Source of the DNA: Flavobacterium microcysteis
GTDB lineage: Bacteria > Bacteroidota > Bacteroidia > Flavobacteriales > Flavobacteriaceae
Length of the DNA stretch: 64,000 bases
Reading direction: 5' to 3'
NCBI RefSeq assembly: GCF_006385255.1
Contig: NZ_VFJE01000054.1
Span: 248,001-312,000, forward strand
Both the position numbers and the translations under genes were made by a program. Below are positions 56,108 through 62,818 of this stretch, piece after piece. Each line of letters opens with the position of its first letter. Position 1 is the first letter of the stretch. The notes under the pieces were generated by a model that did not search any database, was not told the DNA's origin, and worked only from the letters and a program-made list of their open reading frames with translations.

Positions 56108-56145
56108 TAAATTTGAACTTTTTAGACAAGTCGTAAAAAATCAAA

Positions 56146-56430
56146 ATGGCATTTGGAAAACATATAAAAGAATTGAGAGAAAGTAAGGGGTTGTTCCTAA
56201 GAGAAGTTGGGGCAGCTTTAGAATTGGATAATGCTTTTATCAGTAAGGTAGAAAATGAGGAAAGATTATTACCAAGAAAGCATTTAGAAAATCTTGCTGA
56301 ATTTCTGAACGTACCATTAGATGAATTATTGATTTTGTGGTTATCTGATAAAATAAAAAGTCTTATTGACGATAAAGAAATAGGAAAACAGGCTTTGAAA
56401 ATAGTATTAAATCAATTGAAACATAGTTAA
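56146..56430 (+). CDS. XRE-family helix-turn-helix regulator of the defence cassette
   Basis: A 94-residue protein with an N-terminal HTH (FGKHIKELRESKGLFLREVG, then DNAFISKVENEERLLPRKH) of the Cro/CI type, resembling the controller proteins placed before restriction-modification genes in Bacteroidetes ICEs. It is transcribed 57 bp ahead of SIR2 and may repress or time the cassette. It is AT-rich like the two genes after it. Confidence 0.87.
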   Translation: MAFGKHIKELRESKGLFLREVGAALELDNAFISKVENEERLLPRKHLENLAEFLNVPLDELLILWLSDKIKSLIDDKEIGKQALKIVLNQLKHS

Positions 56431-56487
56431 GGCAGTGCCTTGAAAACTTCTTATAAACACGAGTTTTAATAAACAAAATATGAGTGT

Positions 56488-57693
56488 ATGAATTATATTT
56501 TACTCAACAATAACAGTTCTGTTGCTTATGATGATAGTGATGATGCCGATGTCAAAGTGTATATCGACGGTAAACTTCACGATTTCAAAGAAAGCACTGA
56601 AAACAGGATAGATTATGCTATTGCAACAAAGAGGAACAAGTATTCTCAAACTTTAAATAATCAGTTTGAAAATTTATTACTCCTCACAGGGGCTGGCTCG
56701 TCCATTGGTTGGGGCAAGGATGAAAAATTAGGTAAGTCGATGGCTAATTTATGGGATGATGCGGAAGCCCTTTTGACTACTGATGTTTTTAACAAGTTGC
56801 TTGAAACGATTGGCTATGAAGAGAAATGGGAAGATGGTACAATAGTGAAGAATTTAGAAAAAGTTCTTTCTATGGCTACCCCTGCTATTCCTTATGTACC
56901 TAAAGGCGATATTGACATAGAAGATTGTGTAAACAAGATTAAAGATTTTATCAAAGATGCTTGTCAATTGAGTTTACCTGATAATTCACCTCATACGCTT
57001 TTACTAAATAAAATAACCAAACGAAAGGTTACGCTACCACGATTTAAATTGTTCACATTGAACTACGATATGATGTTTGAACAGGCGGCTTGTGAAAGCA
57101 ATTTTGTGGTTATTGATGGCTTTTCATTTTCTCAACCAAGAATATTTAGCGGACGTAATTATGATTATGATATTGTTTCTCGAAATCAAAGCAGGGTAAA
57201 AGAGGAAGATAATTTCATTCAAAAGGTTTTTCACTTGTATAAGTTACACGGTTCTGTAAATTGGGAAAAAGAAGACAACAAAATTATACAGAAAGAAAAC
57301 CCTGACAACCCATTGATGATTTACCCGCATCAGTCTAAATACGAAAGTTCTTATGAACAGCCGTATTTCGAGATGATGTCGAGGTTCCAATCTAATCTCC
57401 GAAAGGATAATGTTTTTCTCATAACGATAGGGTTCAGCTTCGGAGATAAACATATAGTTACTGCTATTATCGAAGCTCTTGAACAAAATCCAAGTTTCCA
57501 ATTAATGATTATCAATCGTGGAATAGATGAAACTAATGAAAATCTGAAGCCATTTATTGATGCTTCAAAGAAATATTCCAATTTAAGTATTGTATCAGAA
57601 ACCTTTGAAGATTTCGCCAAAAATTATCCTGACTTAAAATCTTATAATCAGGAAGATACAAGACAAATAGTAATTAACATTCCTAACCCCTAA
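56488..57693 (+). CDS. SIR2-family NADase, effector of a SIR2-HerA defence system
   Basis: A 401-residue protein. SIR2 signatures are LLLTGAGSSIGWG (about residues 65-76, nucleotide-binding glycine loop), FTLNYDMMFE (N near 192, NAD contact), YKLHGSVNW (catalytic H near 254) and IGFSFGDKH near 315. Prokaryotic SIR2 domains of this kind hydrolyse NAD+ in phage defence. The C-terminal part is helical. The herA gene follows after 2 bp, so the products are probably made together and form a complex. There is no HTH in this protein. The role is inferred from family and context. Confidence 0.88.
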   Translation: MNYILLNNNSSVAYDDSDDADVKVYIDGKLHDFKESTENRIDYAIATKRNKYSQTLNNQFENLLLLTGAGSSIGWGKDEKLGKSMANLWDDAEALLTTDVFNKLLETIGYEEKWEDGTIVKNLEKVLSMATPAIPYVPKGDIDIEDCVNKIKDFIKDACQLSLPDNSPHTLLLNKITKRKVTLPRFKLFTLNYDMMFEQAACESNFVVIDGFSFSQPRIFSGRNYDYDIVSRNQSRVKEEDNFIQKVFHLYKLHGSVNWEKEDNKIIQKENPDNPLMIYPHQSKYESSYEQPYFEMMSRFQSNLRKDNVFLITIGFSFGDKHIVTAIIEALEQNPSFQLMIINRGIDETNENLKPFIDASKKYSNLSIVSETFEDFAKNYPDLKSYNQEDTRQIVINIPNP

Positions 57694-57695
57694 CT

Positions 57696-59450
57696 ATGAG
57701 TAATAGTCCTTTTAATCACAGCCACTTTCTTGGGTACATAAATTTTGTATCCCCTGCTTTTGTCAAAGTGCATTTTCCTTCATCAGTTTTGATGAAAACA
57801 TTTGTGCATCACGCAGAAGTGTTGCGGGGTGGTCTTGTTGGCAATTATATTGTTATTGAGGGAGAAGACAAGGGGTTTTTAGGAAAAATGTTGGAAATAT
57901 CGTTGCCCGAGAAAGAACGATTAGAATTAAGCGAAAGAACCTTTTCAACTAAGGCATTTCATCCGGTTGGCAGAATTGAGATTTTGCTATCATTTGACTT
58001 ATTTAACCCCAATAAAATAGAAAAAGGCATAAACAGTTTACCACTTATTGGCTCTAAGGTATTCATTTGTTCTTCAGAATTTTTATCTACTCATTTCAAA
58101 ACTTTCGGTATAAAACCAGAAAATATTGAGCATTCTCCGACATTTAGAATGGGTAATTTGATTTATGATAAAAATGTTCCCGTAGATATTTCATTGCAAG
58201 CAATCTTCAGTAGGCATTGTGCTGTGGTGGGTACAACGGGTGGTGGAAAAAGTTATACAATTAGTAAATTTATCGAGGGTGTTATTGAAACTGGCGCAAA
58301 GGCTATTATTTTAGATCCAACAGGAGAATATTCCACGTTTGATGCACATCCGAAAGTCGCACATTCCGTGCTTATTTCAGAAAGTTATTTCCCTTATCAA
58401 AATTTAACTATAAATGACTTGTTTGTCCTGTTCAGACCATCAGGACAAGTACAACAGCCTGTTTTGTTGGAAGCGATAAAATCTTTGAAAGTTGCTCACT
58501 GTTTAATGAGTAATATTCCCAATAATGGACATCTTAATGATGGAACAAATGACAATTTCACTTTTAGAGGGCAGCAAGTTGTGATAAACAATGGATTGAT
58601 TGTAAAACAGGGAAATTTTACTGCCGCATATAATAATGCTTACTTTACTTACAAGGCGATAGTAGAAGATTTTTCAATAAATAATTTTGGTATAAACCTA
58701 CTTCATAGACAAATTGGAAACGAATGTTTTCAAATATTTAATGACCGTTGGGCAACAAATAGGGATGAAAGAAATTATGGAAATGCAACCAGCCTAATAA
58801 TGCGTGTCAATAATGTCATATCTGACAATGATTATGCAGGAATGTTTGGATTTAATGCACCAACAACCAACAACTTGATAACGAAGATTAATGAGTTTTT
58901 AGACAATCCTGATTTAAACGTATTGAGAATTGGGTTTGAAAACGTCCCATATAATTTTCAGGTACGAGAAATTTTAGCAAACTCATTGGGAAGATATTTA
59001 TTAAACAAAGCAAGAACCAATGCCTTTAGAGAAAACCCTTTAATACTTTTTGTTGATGAAGCACATCAGTTCTTGAATAAAAAAGTTAAAGATGAATATT
59101 TTGAAAGTACAGAGTTAAATGCTTTTGACAATATAGCTAAGGAAAGCCGAAAATATGGATTATTCCTCTGTTTATCGACACAGATGCCAAGAGATATTCC
59201 TGTGGGAACATTAAGTCAGATGGGAACATTTATTACTCATAGACTGATAAACTACCAAGATAAAGAAGCGATAGCAAGTGCTTGTTCAACAGCTAATAAA
59301 GAAACACTTTCATTTCTGCCGTCTTTGGGGTCTGGAGAAGCCATTGTAATGGGTGTTGATTTTCCAATGCCTATATCTGTCAAAGTGGATTTGCCTACAA
59401 TTACACCAAAGTTTGACACTCCAAAATTCGTAAAGGCAACCGGAGGTTAA
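57696..59450 (+). CDS. herA: HerA-type DNA helicase/translocase ATPase of the defence pair
   Basis: A 584-residue protein. The first about 150 residues resemble a HAS-barrel, followed by the FtsK/HerA ATPase: Walker A GTTGGGKSYT (about residues 179-188), Walker B LFVDEAHQF (about 449-457), and TQMPRDIP plus the arginine-containing THRLINYQDKEA near the end. HerA forms hexamers that translocate on DNA; with SIR2 it makes an assembly that senses phage DNA and triggers NAD+ loss. The 2-bp spacing to SIR2 supports a joint system. Convergent with traD. Confidence 0.9.
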   Translation: MSNSPFNHSHFLGYINFVSPAFVKVHFPSSVLMKTFVHHAEVLRGGLVGNYIVIEGEDKGFLGKMLEISLPEKERLELSERTFSTKAFHPVGRIEILLSFDLFNPNKIEKGINSLPLIGSKVFICSSEFLSTHFKTFGIKPENIEHSPTFRMGNLIYDKNVPVDISLQAIFSRHCAVVGTTGGGKSYTISKFIEGVIETGAKAIILDPTGEYSTFDAHPKVAHSVLISESYFPYQNLTINDLFVLFRPSGQVQQPVLLEAIKSLKVAHCLMSNIPNNGHLNDGTNDNFTFRGQQVVINNGLIVKQGNFTAAYNNAYFTYKAIVEDFSINNFGINLLHRQIGNECFQIFNDRWATNRDERNYGNATSLIMRVNNVISDNDYAGMFGFNAPTTNNLITKINEFLDNPDLNVLRIGFENVPYNFQVREILANSLGRYLLNKARTNAFRENPLILFVDEAHQFLNKKVKDEYFESTELNAFDNIAKESRKYGLFLCLSTQMPRDIPVGTLSQMGTFITHRLINYQDKEAIASACSTANKETLSFLPSLGSGEAIVMGVDFPMPISVKVDLPTITPKFDTPKFVKATGG

Positions 59451-59487
59451 AAGATATTCCCTTGTTTTCTAAAAGACAAAGGGAAGT

Positions 59488-60120
59488 CTATATAAACTCC
59501 CCAATGTCAAAATCACTTAAATCACTTTTCCGCAAATTTGAAGAATTGTCTTTGGCATCAGTGGTAAGAGTGCTATCCAAAAGCTCGGCAATCTTTCGGG
59601 AAGCTCCCTCCATTGAACTTTCCAGCAGAGCAAATAATTCGGTTCCTTGTAATCTTTGAACTATATCAATCGCTGTTTCCTTTTGGGCTGGCTCTAATTT
59701 TTCTTTCTGAAGCAAGACCCCCACGTTGTTTAGTTCCTGAAAGGTAACCCCTTGGGCAAAACCGTCATCGCCTACGGAAGCTCTGTACCTGTTCAATTCT
59801 TCCTCCTCCGTCAAATCAGGTACACTACTGAATACTTCGTCCAATTCTTCCTGCGGAATTTGAATATTGACTTCTTCGTATTTGTCATATTCGATGACCA
59901 AATTAGCAGGGTTAATCTCCGGTTCTGCAATTTGGCTTTCATTGGCAGTGTTTGGCACTGATTGGCTTCTTACGGGCTTAGGTTGCCCCATAATATCAGG
60001 TAGCTTCGGATTGACTTTTTCCTGTGCAGGCTTTTTCTCCGACTTCCATTTAATGACAATCTTGTCCTGCAATAGCAGGGCAATGACTATCAGCAGGCAT
60101 ATTACTATTACTGTTTCCAT
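59488..60120 (-). CDS. traD: Conjugative transfer protein TraD
   Basis: A 210-residue protein with an N-terminal membrane segment (VIVICLLIVIALLL) and an acidic, proline-rich middle (EPEINPANLVIEYDKYEE), then a helical C-terminus (ETAIDIVQRLQGTELF). Position after the DUF3408 genes matches TraD. The coding DNA contains a 40-bp phased TTGGC array at 59931-59966. It is convergent with herA. Confidence 0.75.
   Translation of the reverse strand: METVIVICLLIVIALLLQDKIVIKWKSEKKPAQEKVNPKLPDIMGQPKPVRSQSVPNTANESQIAEPEINPANLVIEYDKYEEVNIQIPQEELDEVFSSVPDLTEEEELNRYRASVGDDGFAQGVTFQELNNVGVLLQKEKLEPAQKETAIDIVQRLQGTELFALLESSMEGASRKIAELLDSTLTTDAKDNSSNLRKSDLSDFDIGEFI
59931..59966. repeat. 10-bp phased TTGGC array (copy 3, inside traD)
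   Basis: TTTGGC (59931), ATTGGC (59941), TTTGGC (59951), ATTGGC (59961), exactly 10 bp apart. It encodes part of the low-complexity middle of TraD on the other strand. Confidence 0.6.
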
Positions 60121-60122
60121 AG

Positions 60123-60401
60123 CTAAAAGTTTGGCTTTTTCGTTTTATCGTACATTGCTCTCATTTCAGCCCCGTAATCGTCAAAATGGTGCTGGAGCAG
60201 ATTGTATAAATAATCCGCAAGGGTCAGATTGCCACCACCGAGCATAAACACGAGCTGGCTTAGCTTCTGATGAAATTCTTTGCTGATATATACCGTTTTT
60301 CCGTTCCGTGCTAAAAACTCCGTAGGCGTTAGGAACGTGGATTTGTATTGAGCGGTGCGTAATGCTTTTTTCGGCTTTTGCTTTTCATTTTTCATAATCA
60401 A
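60123..60401 (-). CDS. DUF3408 protein (TraC-like)
   Basis: A 92-residue protein with a basic N-terminus and a ribbon-helix-helix-like C-terminal part (TVYISKEFHQKLSQLVFML, then NLTLADYLYNLLQHHFDDY). It is a short relative of the next gene. DUF3408 proteins accompany the ParA-like TraA in CTnDOT-type ICEs and probably bind DNA in partition or transfer. Stop 3 bp before the traD start. Confidence 0.82.
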   Translation of the reverse strand: MIMKNEKQKPKKALRTAQYKSTFLTPTEFLARNGKTVYISKEFHQKLSQLVFMLGGGNLTLADYLYNLLQHHFDDYGAEMRAMYDKTKKPNF

Positions 60402-60406
60402 ATACT

Positions 60407-60871
60407 TTAAAAAATAGGTTTAAACTTCTCATTAAAATCATCGGTAATCGCTTTCTCAAACAATTCAAAATGATGCTCCAAAATATTGTCGAGGTAGGCA
60501 TAAAGGGGTATCTTGTCGTTTCCGATAACCTGTACAATACGGGATAGCCGTTCGTGGTATTCCTGACGGATATAGATGCTCTTGTCGCCTCGCTTTTCCA
60601 TAGAGTGCGTACTCAAAAAACGTTCGCCGTAGGTATTGTCATTTTTCTTGGCTCTCGTGGTGCGTTCCCTTTGTACGGGCTTCTCCTGTACCTGTTCCTT
60701 AGCTTTTATCTTGCTCTCCTCTTGGGCAGGTTCTTTGGCAGGCTCAGGCTCTTTCGGAGGGTCGGCAGGAATATGTTGCATTCCCTCTTTGCGGACACCG
60801 CCAGCCATTAGCGACATTATATATTCTTCGTCTATTTCCGGTGCGTTTCTTTTTTTATTTCCTTTTTCCAT
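60407..60871 (-). CDS. DUF3408 protein (TraB-like)
   Basis: A 154-residue protein: an acidic-basic linker (about residues 20-75) rich in P, E and K, then a DUF3408 domain with SIYIRQEYHERLSRIVQVI and YAYLDNILEHHFELF. I start at the ATG at 60871 because it lies just past the traA stop. Part of the traA-traD set. Confidence 0.82.
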   Translation of the reverse strand: MEKGNKKRNAPEIDEEYIMSLMAGGVRKEGMQHIPADPPKEPEPAKEPAQEESKIKAKEQVQEKPVQRERTTRAKKNDNTYGERFLSTHSMEKRGDKSIYIRQEYHERLSRIVQVIGNDKIPLYAYLDNILEHHFELFEKAITDDFNEKFKPIF

Positions 60872-60875
60872 AACA

Positions 60876-61643
60876 TTACAATTCAACGGTTCTTAAAAAT
60901 TCCTGTACAAACAAATCCAAATGGCAGGCAGTCATTAGCTTTGGGTCGGGAGGCAACAATGAGGAACGGAAAGCCGTTTTTTCCATTGCTTCGCCCTCTT
61001 TTCTGAAACGCTTGCTGTCCGTGATATAGGTCTTCATTAAATTAAAACCCATATCTGTAATGAATTTGCCGTACAAATCGTAGAGGTGCGATTTTTCACG
61101 CCTATCGACTTGGTTCCAAAACAGGCGAATGCCTTTAATATTACTGTTTCCGATTTTCGGAATAATATCGGTCAATGCCTGTGTAAAGCTCAATGTACTT
61201 TCCACGACAACCCTGTCAGCAGTTATAGGCGAAAAGATATAATCCATACCCATAAGCGTTTGGAGTATCCCCGAGGAATTGACTGTGCCTGGCAAGTCAA
61301 AAAAAATGACTTCCAACGGCACAGTTGATGATTGGATTAAATCTTCGACTACGCTCAATGCGGTTTCCGCTTTACATTGTACAATCGTGTAGGCTTTCTT
61401 GTTAATGGTCATAAACTGTTTATGAGCCATTTTCTTAAAGTTCTCGTTTTCTCTCACAGTCGTCAAATCCCGTTCACGCATTTTCAATAAACTATGCTGT
61501 GGGTAATCGCAATCCAACACCGCTACATTATAGCCCATTCGGTAATAAAGCGTACTTGCGATAAGAGCAGTAAATGTACTTTTGCCGACACCGCCTTTCT
61601 GTGAAGAAAAGGCAACAAACAGAGGTTTCTTTGTTGTTTCCAT
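60876..61643 (-). CDS. traA: ParA-family ATPase TraA
   Basis: A 255-residue ParA/MinD-type ATPase. The deviant Walker A is KGGVGKSTF at about residues 15-23, and the second phosphate motif is FFDLPGTVNSSG. It probably positions the ICE or its transfer apparatus, together with the DUF3408 proteins downstream. It is first in the minus-strand traA-D block; no TAnnTTTG box is seen between its start and 62100, and a 340-bp tetranucleotide tract lies just upstream. Confidence 0.9.
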   Translation of the reverse strand: METTKKPLFVAFSSQKGGVGKSTFTALIASTLYYRMGYNVAVLDCDYPQHSLLKMRERDLTTVRENENFKKMAHKQFMTINKKAYTIVQCKAETALSVVEDLIQSSTVPLEVIFFDLPGTVNSSGILQTLMGMDYIFSPITADRVVVESTLSFTQALTDIIPKIGNSNIKGIRLFWNQVDRREKSHLYDLYGKFITDMGFNLMKTYITDSKRFRKEGEAMEKTAFRSSLLPPDPKLMTACHLDLFVQEFLRTVEL

Positions 61644-61665
61644 ATTTTAAAAATTTAAAGTTTCA

Positions 61666-62005
61666 TTCCTTGCAGGCAGTCCTGCGGACAGTCCGTCAGG
61701 CGTTCCTGATTTCGCTCCGGCTTCCTTGCAGGATAGCCAGCAGTCTTGACGGAACTCTTGATTGCCTGCCTGCGATACTGCAGGACGGCAATCGTTCTTG
61801 TTTTCCGTCCGTCAGGAGAGCCGTCATTCTTGCGTTCCTGCAATCTTGCATTCAGGAGAGCAAGCCTGATTGATTGCAAGCCGTCAGACTATCACGCTTG
61901 CATTCTTGCAATCCTGCCGTCAGGCTTTCAGGCTTGTTTGCATTCGTGAATGCTATCAGTCTGTCAATCCTGATTGACGGGCTGACTGACTTCCTGCCTG
62001 AAATC
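61666..62005. repeat. Tetranucleotide-phased degenerate tract upstream of traA
   Basis: Read from 61666 in groups of four, 85 consecutive groups nearly all have G or T in third and C or A in fourth place (examples TTGC, AGTC, CTGC, ATTC, CTGA, CGTC, AGGC). Exceptions are few: TTCC twice, GGAC, AGAC, TTGT twice, CGGG. No phase slip occurs. CCGTCAGG recurs at 61693, 61809 and 61917. ORFs across it are by-products, since a 4-base period cannot be a codon pattern. Confidence 0.7.
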
Positions 62006-62044
62006 TGATACAAAGAACTATCAACATTCTTTTCGTTGTATGTA

Positions 62045-62080
62045 CGTGGCAGTGTTTGGCGTTCATTGGCACTGTTTGGC
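62045..62080. repeat. 10-bp phased TTGGC array (copy 4)
   Basis: CGTGGC (62045), TTTGGC (62055), ATTGGC (62065), TTTGGC (62075), exactly 10 bp apart; the flanking AGTG also recurs at 62051, 62081 and 62091. It lies 40 bp past the tetranucleotide tract. Confidence 0.6.
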
Positions 62081-62186
62081 AGTGTGTGATAGTGCTATGC
62101 TTTCAAAAACAGGGCTTTACTTTGTAGAAAGAATTTTATTAACAGATTTATGCAAAAGCGAACAAACAAAATGGACTTTTACAGCG

Positions 62187-62205
62187 ACGGCTTCGAGCCG
62201 TTTTT
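62187..62205 (+). terminator. Hairpin ACGGCT/AGCCGT with T-run
   Basis: Arms at 62187-62192 and 62196-62201, 3-nt loop, followed by TTTT. Looks like a plus-strand terminator within the mob leader region. Confidence 0.45.
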
Positions 62206-62242
62206 CCCTGTTAAAATCAATCCGACCGTAGGGAGGATTTTT

Positions 62243-62313
62243 GTGTTCAACAGAACACGGCAAGTTGTGTTTTGAGCATCTCGAAAACTTTTCGGATGCT
62301 CAAAACCACTTGC
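62243..62313. other. oriT-like inverted-repeat region upstream of mobA
   Basis: A small hairpin GTGTTC/GAACAC (62243-62258) is followed by a large near-perfect palindrome: GTTTTGAGCATC (62269-62280) with GATGCTCAAAAC (62295-62306), an inner CGAAAA-C-TTTTCG, and outer GCAAGT/ACTTGC (62260-62265 with 62308-62313). It lies 66 bp upstream of the relaxosome gene. Transfer origins of mobilisable elements have such repeats next to the nick site. Confidence 0.5.
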
Positions 62314-62378
62314 CCTTGCAGGGAGCAGAAAACGTCCTCCGAAGTCGGCGTTTTTGTGTGAATTAAAATGGCTTAGTG

Positions 62379-62816
62379 ATGAATGAGAACAGCAAAAAAC
62401 AGTTAAAAAAGACGGGGCGACCGCTTAAAAACGACCCTGCGAAAATCCGCTACACGATTTCTTTTAACGAGGAGGAACACGCCCGTTTTCTTGCCCTCTT
62501 TGATAAATCGGGTATGCAGATAAAGGCACATTTTATAACGTCTTGCATCTTCAATAAGACGATAAAATCGGTACATATTGACAAAGGAACAGTTGATTTC
62601 TATATGCGACTGACTTCGTTTCACAGTCAATTCCGCTCTATCGGGGTAAACTATAATCAGATTGTAAAGCTATTGTACAAAAGTTTTTCCGAGAAAAAGG
62701 CATCGGCATACCTGTACAAGTTGGAAAAACAGACGGCAGAAATGGTCGAATTGTTCAAAAAAGTTGTGGATATAACCGAGGAATTTGATAAAAAATACCT
62801 CAAAAAACAGCCTTAA
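62379..62816 (+). CDS. mobA: Relaxosome accessory protein MobA
   Basis: A 145-residue protein with a basic N-terminus (KKQLKKTGRPLKNDPAKIRY), a ribbon-helix-helix-like segment (TISFNEEEHARFLALFDKSG) and a helical C-terminus. It matches the MobA/MobC-type accessory proteins that bind oriT next to the relaxase. The start at the ATG at 62379 is preferred to a GTG one codon earlier. mobB begins 2 bp after its stop. Confidence 0.82.
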   Translation: MNENSKKQLKKTGRPLKNDPAKIRYTISFNEEEHARFLALFDKSGMQIKAHFITSCIFNKTIKSVHIDKGTVDFYMRLTSFHSQFRSIGVNYNQIVKLLYKSFSEKKASAYLYKLEKQTAEMVELFKKVVDITEEFDKKYLKKQP

Positions 62817-62818
62817 AA

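Noticed and set aside
61574..61949. Several 60-100-codon frames across the tetranucleotide tract
   Set aside because: The 4-base period explains why several frames stay open; the translations are repetitive in composition and have no family.
62045..62080. CRISPR array
   Set aside because: The repeated units are 6 to 10 bp without spacers and no cas gene is in the window.
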